Assembly (NCBI GenBank): GCA_018400515.1
Contig: JAGYMR010000160.1
Coordinates: 1 to 6,481, forward strand
Length of the DNA stretch: 6,481 bases
Direction of reading: 5' to 3'
From: Tangfeifania sp.
GTDB lineage: Bacteria; Bacteroidota; Bacteroidia; Bacteroidales; Prolixibacteraceae
Positions 1-6,157 of this stretch are shown piece by piece; position 1 is the stretch's first letter, and every line of letters starts with the position of its first letter. The notes under the pieces were generated by a model. The model saw nothing but the letters and a program-made list of their open reading frames with translations, did no database searches and was not told the origin of the DNA. The position numbers and the translations under genes are program-made.

Positions 1-1
1 A

Positions 2-101
2 TTTTCGTTCAAAATCAAGGCATGAGAAAAATTTTACCACAGGCATATAATTGATATTCCGAGGATAAAATTTTGAGCATAACGCCGAGTTTGGGCGAAA
101 A
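2..101 (+). repeat. Long imperfect inverted repeat (large hairpin)
   Basis: The left arm (2-36) pairs with the right arm (66-101) around a loop of about 29 nt. TTTTCG at 2-7 pairs with CGAAAA at 96-101, CAAA at 10-13 with TTTG at 90-93, GGC at 19-21 with GCC at 84-86, ATG at 22-24 with CAT at 78-80, and AAAATTTTA at 28-36 with TAAAATTTT at 66-74. Positions 8 and 9 (T) face 95 and 94 (G). These would be wobble pairs in a + strand RNA but mismatches in a - strand RNA, a slight hint that the + strand is the structured transcript. It could be a structured RNA, a dispersed MITE-like repeat, or part of a terminator. The window starts at its edge, so its left boundary is uncertain. Confidence 0.6.
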
Positions 102-129
102 GATTGTTTTGCAAATGGCTCGGTTTTTT
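85..129 (+). terminator. Terminator-like hairpin with T6 tail
   Basis: CCGAG at 85-89 pairs with CTCGG at 119-123 and is followed directly by TTTTTT at 124-129. Inside, TTTG at 90-93 can pair with CAAA at 112-115 (leaving TGG bulged), and AAAA at 98-101 with TTTT at 107-110. This has the form of a Rho-independent terminator for a + strand transcript entering from the left. It uses the same bases (85-101) as the right arm of the larger 2-101 hairpin, so the two folds exclude each other. Confidence 0.5.
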
Positions 130-154
130 AAGAATGAATTTCGTCAAGCTAGGT

Positions 155-249
155 ATCCCCTCTGCTGTCCGAGGGGATTATCGCCCTTGTGGGATGCGGG
201 TTCCAACTCGCCTTAGGGCAAAAATGACCTCCCTGGCACGATGCCGGGG
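155..249 (+). other. Cluster of hairpins before the clpS remnant
   Basis: Three compact stems lie in tandem. ATCCCCTC (155-162) pairs perfectly with GAGGGGAT (171-178) around an 8-nt loop. GCCCT (183-187) pairs with AGGGC (215-219), enclosing a second stem, GCGGGT (196-201) with ACTCGC (206-211). CCCTGGCA (231-238) pairs with TGCCGGGG (242-249) around a 3-nt loop with one G-T pair. No open reading frame with family resemblance covers the region. The density suggests a structured leader or a small RNA, but I do not recognise a known riboswitch or ncRNA. The middle element superficially resembles a tRNA T-arm plus acceptor end, without the rest of a tRNA. Confidence 0.4.
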
Positions 250-281
250 CCACAGATAAGGATCAAACCACCGCAGAGGAT

Positions 282-425
282 ATGACAGAGCACAAAAAAC
301 ACCGGCAGGGTTCGGTACTTACCGAAGAGAACCTGGAGATCAAAGAACCGCAGCTCTACAGGGTTCTCCTCCATAATGACGACTATACCACCATGGTCCT
401 GTTTTTTCTTGCTTTTAACGATTAA
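282..425 (+). pseudogene. clpS: Truncated ClpS (N-degron adaptor) remnant
   Basis: The frame encodes 47 residues beginning MTEHKKHRQG and containing KEPQLYRVLLHNDDYTTM at about residues 21-38. This matches the first half of the ClpS core, where intact proteins have KPPxxYKVxLxNDDYTxMEFV. ClpS delivers proteins with N-degrons to ClpA/ClpC-type unfoldases and is usually about 90-110 residues. Here the match ends at Met38; nine unrelated residues and a TAA follow. The missing half includes the conserved His that, with the Asn-Asp pair, forms the N-degron pocket, so N-degron binding is not expected. I could not recover the rest in another frame before the next gene at 452, so a deletion is more likely than a simple frameshift. 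AGAGG lies just before the ATG. A short expressed peptide cannot be excluded. Confidence 0.8.
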
Positions 426-451
426 ATTTTCCGGACAAAAAAATTTCACCG

Positions 452-1795
452 ATGGGAAAACAACGCGTTATCATTATGGGGGCTGCGGGCCGCGATTTTC
501 ATAATTTCAACACTTTTTTCCGGAACAATTCCGATTATGAAGTGATTGCCTTTACGGCCAACCAGATCCCGGGCATTGCCAACCGCCGTTATCCGGCTGA
601 GCTGGCCGGCGATCTGTATCCCCGCGGCATTCCGGTATATCCTGAGGTTGAAGCCGCAAAGCAGATAAAGGAACTGCAAGCCGATATTTGTGTTTTTTCC
701 TACAGTGATGTTCCCAATCAGTTTGTTATGGAGGCAAGTGCACGCGTTAATGCTGCGGGTGCAGCCTTTATGCTTTTGGGACCCCGGCAGACAATGCTTC
801 ATTCCGAAAAGCCGGTAATTTCGGTTTGCGCCACACGTACCGGTTCGGGAAAAAGCCCGACAAGCCGGAAAGTTGTGAAGCTACTGAATGAGAAAGGACT
901 GCGGGTTGTTGTGGTTCGGCACCCCATGCCTTACGGTAACCTGGTAAAGCAAAAGGTACAGCGTTTTGCTTCGCTGGCTGATTTGGAGGAGCATCAATGC
1001 ACCATTGAAGAGATGGAGGAATATGAACCCCACATTGACCGGGGAAATGTTGTTTACGCAGGTGTCGATTATGAAGCGATTTTGCGTGCTGCAGAAAACG
1101 ACCCGGCCGGGTGCGATGTTATTCTTTGGGATGGCGGGAACAACGATTTCTCGTTTTTCAGGCCCGACTTGTCCATTGTTGTTGCCGATCCGCACCGCAC
1201 CGGTTCAGAATTAACCTATTACCCCAGCCAGGTAGTGCTCCGCGAAAGCAACGTTATCATCATTAACAAGATTGATACGGCCGCTCCCGGGGATGTGGAG
1301 CAACTACGGAAAAATATTGTATCGGTCAATCCTACAGCAACAATGATCGATGCTGCCAGTCCGGTAAGGGTCGAAAATATAGCCTTAATTGCCCGCAAGC
1401 GCGTTCTTTGTGTGGAAGACGGCCCCACACTGACCCACGGGGAAATGAAAATGGGGGCGGCTGTTGTTGCCGCACGGAAATTTGGTGCTTCCAAAATCAT
1501 TGACCCCCGGCCCTATGTTTCCGGGGCATTGAAAAAAACTTTCCTGCAATACCCCCACATCGGCTGTGTGCTTCCTGCCATGGGATACGGGAAGGAACAG
1601 GTGAAAGACCTTGCGAAAACCATCAACCGGACCGATTGCGATTCGGTACTGATCGGTACTCCCGTCGATTTAAACAGGATCATTCGTATTGAGAAGCCCA
1701 ACAGTCGCGTTTTTTACGACCTCCAGGAAATTGGCCGGCCCGATCTTCAGGAGATCCTGACCTCATTTGTTAATAACCACTTTGGGGAAATTTGA
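452..1795 (+). CDS. COG2403 GTPase, cyclic 2,3-diphosphoglycerate synthetase-like
   Basis: The product is 447 residues, close in length to archaeal cyclic 2,3-diphosphoglycerate synthetase, which closes the ring of 2,3-diphosphoglycerate using ATP. The N-terminal part (about 1-115) is Rossmann-like and opens with RVIIMGAAGRDFHNFN, typical of the family, which supports the ATG at 452. A P-loop ATRTGSGKSPTSR lies at 127-139, a WDGGNND segment at 226-232, a guanine-type specificity motif NKID at 272-275, and a family-typical VEDGPTLTHGEM at 321-332. No signal peptide or membrane segment is seen, so it should be cytosolic. Bacterial members are mostly annotated as predicted GTPases with unknown substrate; actual cDPG synthesis here is not established. 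It starts 26 bp after the clpS remnant. A weak -7-like TAAATTTT lies at 423-430, with no clear SD. Confidence 0.85.
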   Translation: MGKQRVIIMGAAGRDFHNFNTFFRNNSDYEVIAFTANQIPGIANRRYPAELAGDLYPRGIPVYPEVEAAKQIKELQADICVFSYSDVPNQFVMEASARVNAAGAAFMLLGPRQTMLHSEKPVISVCATRTGSGKSPTSRKVVKLLNEKGLRVVVVRHPMPYGNLVKQKVQRFASLADLEEHQCTIEEMEEYEPHIDRGNVVYAGVDYEAILRAAENDPAGCDVILWDGGNNDFSFFRPDLSIVVADPHRTGSELTYYPSQVVLRESNVIIINKIDTAAPGDVEQLRKNIVSVNPTATMIDAASPVRVENIALIARKRVLCVEDGPTLTHGEMKMGAAVVAARKFGASKIIDPRPYVSGALKKTFLQYPHIGCVLPAMGYGKEQVKDLAKTINRTDCDSVLIGTPVDLNRIIRIEKPNSRVFYDLQEIGRPDLQEILTSFVNNHFGEI

Positions 1796-1822
1796 ATGAT
1801 TTTTTATTTATCCTTATTTTTG
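1791..1822 (+). promoter_or_regulatory. Bacteroidota-type promoter of the PfkB-family gene
   Basis: TTTG at 1791-1794 (-33 element) and TATTTTTG at 1815-1822 (-7 element, consensus TAnnTTTG) are separated by 20 bp, matching the known Bacteroidota primary sigma factor promoter. Transcription would start near 1827-1830, giving a leader of only about 12-15 nt before the ATG at 1842. The -33 box overlaps the stop codon of the upstream gene (TGA at 1793-1795), so the kinase-like gene can be transcribed independently of the GTPase gene. Confidence 0.7.
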
Positions 1823-1841
1823 CTGCCGGAAATAAAGAGCA

Positions 1842-2762
1842 ATGGCAAAAAAAATTGTGGCATTCGGAGAGGTTGTTTGGGATATTTTACCCGGCGGAAA
1901 AGTATTGGGGGGCACTCCCTCGAACCTGATTTTTCGTTGTAACTCCTTCGGCGAAAAAGGATTCCTGCTCTCACGGGTAGGAGATGATGCCTACGGGCAT
2001 GAAGCATTAAAACGACTCGAGGAACTGGGAATTTCTGTGTTGGATGTTCAAATCGATGCTGAATTTCCTACAGGAACCGTGAATGTTACTTTTGATGAAA
2101 ACAAAGAACCCATTTACAATGTAACCCAGGATGTGGCTTTTGATCATATTGAATTTTCGACAGAAGCCCTGAAACTGGCACGGAAAGCCGATTGCCTCTT
2201 TTTTGGCCTGCTTCCGCAGCGGTTTGGTATCTCTAAAAATACCATCCGGGAACTCATAAAGGAATCTTCCCATTCAATTAAATTTTTTGATTTAAAGCTT
2301 TTTCAGCATTTTTTTAATGTTTCGGTAGTTGATTTTTTGCTTCGATCCTCCGACATTGTCAGGATAAAGGAAAAGGAGATCGGCTTTTTGACAGAAAAAC
2401 TGCAGCTAAAACCGGGAAAACTTCAGGATTTCGGGCAACAACTCACAGAAAAGTATAAAGTGGATCTTGTTCTGATAACCCGCGGACAAAAGGGTGTTTA
2501 TGCTTTTCATAAAAAACAGGGAGTTTTTTATGACGCAGGTTATGCCATAAAAATGAAAGATAACATTGGATCGGGAATGGCTTTTTCTGCCGGCTTCCTT
2601 TATTATTACCTGAACGGGCAGCCCCTGCAGGAATCCATCAATTTCGGCAACGCTGCCGGAGCTTTAAATGCCATTCAGGTGGGGGCCACCACATTTTTTA
2701 ATAAAAAGGATGTTCTTCAATTTATGGAAAAAACAGAGAAAGATCCTTTTTACCTCCGTTAG
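1842..2762 (+). CDS. PfkB/ribokinase-family protein, degenerate active site
   Basis: The 306-residue product has the PfkB fold along its whole length, the usual size for fructokinase-like enzymes. Visible parts are the N-terminal strand with FGEVVWDILPGG (8-19), the substrate region GGTPSN (23-28), SRVGDDAYG (44-52), the ATP-side ITRGQKGVY (212-220), and signature 2 at 240-250. In active members signature 2 reads DTxGAGD, where the last Asp is the catalytic base. Here it reads DNIGSGM, with Met246 in that place. Other usual positions also differ: DLKLFQHFF (150-158) replaces a DxNxR-type motif, and RIKEKEI (174-180) lacks the expected Asn. It may be a sugar-binding pseudokinase or an altered enzyme. 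By eye the gene is more AT-rich than its neighbours. It has its own promoter overlapping the end of the preceding gene. Confidence 0.88.
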   Translation: MAKKIVAFGEVVWDILPGGKVLGGTPSNLIFRCNSFGEKGFLLSRVGDDAYGHEALKRLEELGISVLDVQIDAEFPTGTVNVTFDENKEPIYNVTQDVAFDHIEFSTEALKLARKADCLFFGLLPQRFGISKNTIRELIKESSHSIKFFDLKLFQHFFNVSVVDFLLRSSDIVRIKEKEIGFLTEKLQLKPGKLQDFGQQLTEKYKVDLVLITRGQKGVYAFHKKQGVFYDAGYAIKMKDNIGSGMAFSAGFLYYYLNGQPLQESINFGNAAGALNAIQVGATTFFNKKDVLQFMEKTEKDPFYLR

Positions 2763-2765
2763 GCT

Positions 2766-2787
2766 GAATGGGCCGTGTTTTTTTTTT
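2766..2787 (+). terminator. Possible weak terminator after the PfkB-family gene
   Basis: A run of ten T residues (2778-2787) follows a short GC-rich stretch just after the stop codon. The preceding stem is poor (three to four pairs between GGC and GCC), so termination may be weak. The assignment rests mostly on the T tract and its position. Confidence 0.3.
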
Positions 2788-2856
2788 GAATTAAACAATA
2801 TTTTATAACACATCTTTTTGAGTAACCCTTTCTGATTTTTTCCTGTTAAAAAGGGT

Positions 2857-3783
2857 ATGAAACGAAGTGCAGCCATTATTGCCCGGAATCTCATTCAAAT
2901 GTTATGGGAGGCTTATCTTGACAGGATGCCTTATGCCCGGAAGTATGCAGATAAAGTGATGCACCGGGGGGGTAATGTGGTCCATGATCATCTGGCATTC
3001 CGGACACTTAAAACCCACATGGGGGAGATGCCGGAAGGGATTGCTGCGATTCGTCACATTATCCGTTGTTTGGGGTATAAACCTGCCGGGCGCTATATTT
3101 TTTCAAAAAAGAAGCTGAATGCAATTCATTTTGAGCATCCTGACGGATCGCTCCCAAAAATTTTTGTAAGTGAGCAGGAAGTCGGGCAACTGCCTTTATG
3201 GGCCCAACAATCCATCCATAATGCGGTATGTGAAACACCCTATTTGTTGTCCGATCTGGGAATTGAACTGCTTGGCCGTCTGGAACACGAAGGGATCCTT
3301 CCCTCCGAGGGGGCCGGTATCCTCGAAAATGAACTTTATCATTATTTTCGCCGCCCCTGGAAACCGCCCCTGAAAGAGACTGTCCTGGAAATTAACGATA
3401 TCTCCCAGTATGCTGCATGGGTCCTTCTTCATGGAAATTCGGTGAGCCATTTTGCCGCATTGGTCAACGACCAGGGAGTCCGGGAGTGGCCCGATCTGGA
3501 AACGACCTGCAATATGCTGAAAATGGCCGGCGTTCCGATGAATGAGACCATCGAAGGGGCCAAAGGCAGCAAACTCCGGCAGACCGCCACCCTGGCCGTT
3601 AAGGAAGCGGTGGAAGTAATGGGAAATGATATTCCCGTTGAAATAACCTGGACCTATGCCTATTTTGAACTTGTTCAGCGGGGTTTCCGGGATGAAAAAG
3701 ATCTATCATCAGGCCTCTTTCAGGGGTTTCTGGAGAAACAGGCCCGGCATTTCTTTAATATGACGCAAACCCGTGACAATTAA
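2857..3783 (+). CDS. Short DUF1338 protein, HglS-like 2-oxoadipate dioxygenase/decarboxylase family
   Basis: The 308-residue product belongs to DUF1338. The characterised member HglS of Pseudomonas putida is an Fe(II)-dependent enzyme of about 460 residues that converts 2-oxoadipate to 2-hydroxyglutarate in lysine breakdown; plant FLO7 belongs to the same family. The N-terminus LIQMLWEAYLDRMPYARKY matches the family opening. Likely metal and substrate residues are His45 and Arg49 in HDHLAFRT (the same four-residue spacing as His70/Arg74 of HglS), His198 in GNSVSHFA and Glu271 in YAYFELVQRGF. The metal triad therefore appears intact. The length fits the shorter Bacteroidota and plant-type members. 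No lysine-catabolism gene is adjacent, so the substrate is inferred from family only. A near-consensus TCTTTTTG (2813-2820) could be its -7 box, but no properly spaced -33 box is seen. It converges with ppk2, leaving a 39-bp gap with no clear terminator. Confidence 0.83.
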   Translation: MKRSAAIIARNLIQMLWEAYLDRMPYARKYADKVMHRGGNVVHDHLAFRTLKTHMGEMPEGIAAIRHIIRCLGYKPAGRYIFSKKKLNAIHFEHPDGSLPKIFVSEQEVGQLPLWAQQSIHNAVCETPYLLSDLGIELLGRLEHEGILPSEGAGILENELYHYFRRPWKPPLKETVLEINDISQYAAWVLLHGNSVSHFAALVNDQGVREWPDLETTCNMLKMAGVPMNETIEGAKGSKLRQTATLAVKEAVEVMGNDIPVEITWTYAYFELVQRGFRDEKDLSSGLFQGFLEKQARHFFNMTQTRDN

Positions 3784-3822
3784 TGCCGGAATCCGTTGCC
3801 CGGTTTCCTGGTTTCACCCAGA

Positions 3823-4632
3823 TTAATAGATTTCCGGAACATACGTCATTTCATCGAGCGGCGGACGGACATACCCGCGGGTGTCATTTCTGGGAGGCAT
3901 CTCCAGTGGATCCGGAGAGAGATCTTTATAGGGGATCATGGATAGAAGGTGGTGAATGCAATTGAGCCGGGCCCGTCTTTTATTATCGGCGTCCACCATG
4001 TACCACGGGCTTATCTTGGTGTCGGTATAGGCAAACATTTCATCCTTTGCCTTGGAATACTCCACATACATCTCCCTCGATTTCAAATCCATCGGACTAA
4101 GCTTCCATCGTTTGGTGGGATCTTCATTGCGGGATATGAAACGTTTCTCTTGTTCTTCTTCGCTTACGGAGAACCAATATTTTATAAGGATGATGCCCGA
4201 ACGGATAAGCATTCGTTCGAAATTGGGACATGAACGTAAAAATTCCCAGTATTCTTCATTGGTGCAGAAACCCATGACTTTTTCCACACCGGCCCGGTTG
4301 TACCAGCTCCGGTCGAAAAGTACCATTTCTCCTGCAGCCGGCAAATGGGGAACATACCGTTGAAAATACCACTGGGTCTTTTCCCGTTCGGTGGGTGTGC
4401 CCAGGGCCACAACCCGGCAAATGCGGGGGTTTAAAACCTGTGTGATCCGTTTGATGGTGCCTCCTTTTCCGGCAGCATCCCTGCCTTCAAAAATGACCAC
4501 GACCTTCAACCCTTTACGTTTGATCCATTCCTGGAGTTTTACCAATTCGATCTGAAGCCGGTTCAACTCCTTTTCGTAAACTTTTTTTGGGATTTTTTTG
4601 GTATTGGCAGATGGTTTTTCCTGATCATTCAT
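3823..4632 (-). CDS. ppk2: Polyphosphate kinase 2, class I-like
   Basis: The 269-residue product is a typical single-domain PPK2, a cytosolic P-loop enzyme that transfers phosphate between inorganic polyphosphate and nucleotides. Walker A is FEGRDAAGKGG at 48-58, with Lys56. The Walker B region is FDRSWYNRAGVE at 106-117, with Asp107 and Arg108. The lid is RNEDPTKRWKLSPMD at 168-182. All the key residues are present. The SWYNRAGVE form resembles class I enzymes, which mainly phosphorylate nucleoside diphosphates; this class call is by motif memory. The Lys-rich N-terminus is followed by the helix YEKELNRLQIELVKLQEW, normal for the family. On this strand it follows the ATP-grasp gene by 87 bp, but a strong terminator lies between them. 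A near-consensus -7 box lies upstream at 4659-4666. Confidence 0.95.
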   Translation of the reverse strand: MNDQEKPSANTKKIPKKVYEKELNRLQIELVKLQEWIKRKGLKVVVIFEGRDAAGKGGTIKRITQVLNPRICRVVALGTPTEREKTQWYFQRYVPHLPAAGEMVLFDRSWYNRAGVEKVMGFCTNEEYWEFLRSCPNFERMLIRSGIILIKYWFSVSEEEQEKRFISRNEDPTKRWKLSPMDLKSREMYVEYSKAKDEMFAYTDTKISPWYMVDADNKRRARLNCIHHLLSMIPYKDLSPDPLEMPPRNDTRGYVRPPLDEMTYVPEIY

Positions 4633-4658
4633 AGCATTGGGTTGTTTTTCCGAATGTT

Positions 4659-4666
4659 GAAAAGTA
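4659..4666 (-). promoter_or_regulatory. Candidate -7 promoter element of ppk2
   Basis: On the - strand these bases read TACTTTTC, matching TAnnTTTG except at the last base. The element lies between the terminator of the upstream gene and the ppk2 ATG (4630-4632), where a promoter is expected. No clear -33 TTTG is present; the region upstream is the T-rich terminator tail. Confidence 0.25.
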
Positions 4667-4674
4667 AAAATAAT

Positions 4675-4729
4675 AAAAAAACGGGAAATTCCGGGCAGTC
4701 GGTGCCGGGAATCCTCCTTTTATTTCCCG
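4675..4729 (-). terminator. Rho-independent terminator of the ATP-grasp gene
   Basis: On the - strand ATTCCCGGCA (4712-4703) pairs with TGCCCGGAAT (4697-4688), with one C-C mismatch and a 5-nt loop. An outer pairing, CGGGAAAT (4729-4722) with ATTTCCCG (4689-4682), runs straight into seven T residues (4681-4675). The outer left arm lies within the last codons of the ATP-grasp gene, so its coding end doubles as terminator sequence. This separates ppk2 from the upstream gene. Confidence 0.7.
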
Positions 4730-5970
4730 GGAGAAGGGGCCTCTGCCAGCAGGTAAGCCCCGAAGAGCGTGTCATGGGTTGCCTCTGTCAGGGCGAAGAA
4801 ACCGGTGTGCATTTTTTTCCGCGCAAGGCGGGGAGGGTATTTTTTTTCCATGGCCTTTTTAAAGGGAAGAAAGGTGCGCCCCGGCTGGTAGAATGTTTTA
4901 AAAACTCCCCTGCTTTGGGGTGCCAGCAGCTTTGCGAGCCGGAGGGATAAAAGACCCATGTTTTGACGGACATTGATTTCAAGGCATGGATTCACACGCA
5001 GTGCTCCTGCATGATCACGAAAAAGGAGTGTATCCACTCCGAAAACACCCTCATAGAATTCCGCCAGGGGACTATTTTCAATGGTTTGGGCGAGGGGACC
5101 TGCCAGAAGACCGGGCAGCGATCCGGCGAATTGCCGGACCTCCTCCGGGGTGTCCTGAGGCCATCTTTTGAGGTAATTGCCCTGGTACTGTCCTTTTTTG
5201 TCGGTAAGAAAAATGCTCATCCCCACGAAGGTCACTTTCCCCATTTTGAGTTCAAACTGAAGGGCACCATCAAGTACCTTATTCAGCAGGGGTTCGACCA
5301 TGGCATATCCCTGCTCGTTGATAATCCCTGTCACCTTTTCCCAAACTTTCGGCACCACCGGTTTTTTCGTAATGGGCTGTAATCCGCGTCCCGAACTGCT
5401 CCAGGGAGCTTTGATCATTAGTTGATCCCACTGCTCCACAAGGTCAGAAATTTCATACCGTGTTGTGCAAACACGCGGAAGCAGGGAATTTGTTAGTACT
5501 TTTTCCGGGGGAAGCAGCGGCAGAAGGTCCCGGAGAATCTCCAATGCAAATTTCTTGGAATACAGTTCCCGGTGCCCGGGCAGCCATTGAGAAACAGGGG
5601 AAGCCTGAAATTCGCCGGAACAAGCGTTTTTTAACGGTTTCAGGATCCTGTGAGCCGCCGGACTCCAGCCCCAGGGCTTTAACCATCCCGGGGTGATTCC
5701 CGGAAGCTTTCCGTTCACCGCATCTTCTAATAAACAGAAACCGGGGAGTGGAATTCCCCATGATTCGAGCACTGAAAGGTAATGATTTGAGGGTGCTCTT
5801 TTTACTAAAACAATATCTTCCGGCCGGCCAAAGAACAACGGCAACGTTCCCAAATCCTCTTCCATCTTTTGCAATAACCGGTTGGGCTGCCAGGAAGCAT
5901 TTCCGTTGGCTACCGCATATTCGCAGGTTGGATTGAAAAGGAGAATATCGGGCCGGCTCTCTGGTATCAT
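4720..5970 (-). CDS. Uncharacterised ATP-grasp-like protein
   Basis: The 416-residue product has no function I can name. Its N-terminal part opens with DILLFNPTCEYAVANG (8-23), and NPTxEYA looks like a family hallmark. The second half has the marks of an ATP-grasp ligase fold: MIKAPWSSSGRGL at 185-197 (nucleotide-binding Lys187 and a flexible Ser/Gly loop), MVEPLL at 224-229, and FGVDTLLF followed by NPCLEINVRQNMG (310-339), where Glu331 and Asn333 correspond to the metal-binding ExN of the fold. Such enzymes usually join a carboxylate to an amine or thiol through an acyl phosphate, but no substrate can be assigned. It appears cytosolic, with no signal peptide or membrane segments. The next Met (residue 36) would remove the NPTCEYA motif, so the ATG ending at 5970 is the likely start. 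It lies 187 bp downstream of tpx and ends in a strong terminator. Confidence 0.78.
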   Translation of the reverse strand: MIPESRPDILLFNPTCEYAVANGNASWQPNRLLQKMEEDLGTLPLFFGRPEDIVLVKRAPSNHYLSVLESWGIPLPGFCLLEDAVNGKLPGITPGWLKPWGWSPAAHRILKPLKNACSGEFQASPVSQWLPGHRELYSKKFALEILRDLLPLLPPEKVLTNSLLPRVCTTRYEISDLVEQWDQLMIKAPWSSSGRGLQPITKKPVVPKVWEKVTGIINEQGYAMVEPLLNKVLDGALQFELKMGKVTFVGMSIFLTDKKGQYQGNYLKRWPQDTPEEVRQFAGSLPGLLAGPLAQTIENSPLAEFYEGVFGVDTLLFRDHAGALRVNPCLEINVRQNMGLLSLRLAKLLAPQSRGVFKTFYQPGRTFLPFKKAMEKKYPPRLARKKMHTGFFALTEATHDTLFGAYLLAEAPSPGK

Positions 5971-5975
5971 ACCTG

Positions 5976-5983
5976 CAAAAATA
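5976..5983 (-). promoter_or_regulatory. Candidate -7 element of the ATP-grasp gene
   Basis: The - strand reads TATTTTTG, a perfect TAnnTTTG match, only 5 bases before the ATG at 5970-5968. With normal spacing, transcription would begin at or next to the start codon, implying a leaderless mRNA. No TTTG is found 19-21 bp upstream, which weakens the call. Confidence 0.35.
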
Positions 5984-6016
5984 CAAACATTTTAATGGAA
6001 ACGATCTTTCCAGTCG

Positions 6017-6081
6017 TTCCGGGCTTTTTGCCAGGCCGGAAAATAATGTGCCTTTTTCTTTCCGGTAACGGGGAACCGGAA
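6017..6081. repeat. Two hairpins sharing TTCCGG/CCGGAA ends
   Basis: In the gap between tpx and the ATP-grasp gene, TTCCGG (6017-6022) pairs with CCGGAA (6036-6041), and TTCCGGT (6060-6066) pairs with ACCGGAA (6075-6081) around an 8-nt loop. The two share the same six-base palindromic arms. No T tract follows either in a position typical of a terminator. Confidence 0.4.
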
Positions 6082-6089
6082 GGCTTAAT

Positions 6090-6141
6090 AAAAATCTCCC
6101 ATAACCCGTTGGCCGCTTAATTTAATCACAGGGCCCGGGAG
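6090..6141 (-). terminator. Probable terminator downstream of tpx
   Basis: On the - strand CTCCC (6141-6137) pairs with GGGAG (6100-6096), enclosing a possible GGCC/GGCC inner stem (6132-6135 with 6111-6114). The run ATTTTT follows at 6095-6090. It starts 16 bp after the tpx stop codon. The loop is long and AT-rich, so strength is uncertain. Confidence 0.42.
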
Positions 6142-6157
6142 CAAAGGGGTGAATTCA

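Noticed and set aside
183..219. tRNA-like T-arm and acceptor stem
   Set aside because: Only five acceptor pairs and a six-base T-loop could be drawn; there is no D-arm or anticodon arm. A tRNA remnant cannot be shown.
213..449. 78-residue reading frame on the - strand
   Set aside because: It is antisense to the clpS remnant, shows no family resemblance, and the conserved NDDYTTM signal lies on the + strand.
3784..3822. Bidirectional terminator between the convergent DUF1338 and ppk2 genes
   Set aside because: Only a 4-bp CTGG/CCAG stem is found, with no T tract on either strand.
3949..4363. Reading frames on the + strand opposite ppk2
   Set aside because: They are antisense shadows of ppk2, which has all its PPK2 motifs on the - strand.
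452..4632. A single operon or new phosphate-metabolism system
   Set aside because: The genes lie on both strands, with a separate promoter at 1791-1822 and a terminator at 4675-4729; a shared pathway is not supported.
5453..5986. 177-residue frame on the - strand overlapping the ATP-grasp gene
   Set aside because: It is a shifted frame of the ATP-grasp gene, whose own frame carries the conserved motifs.
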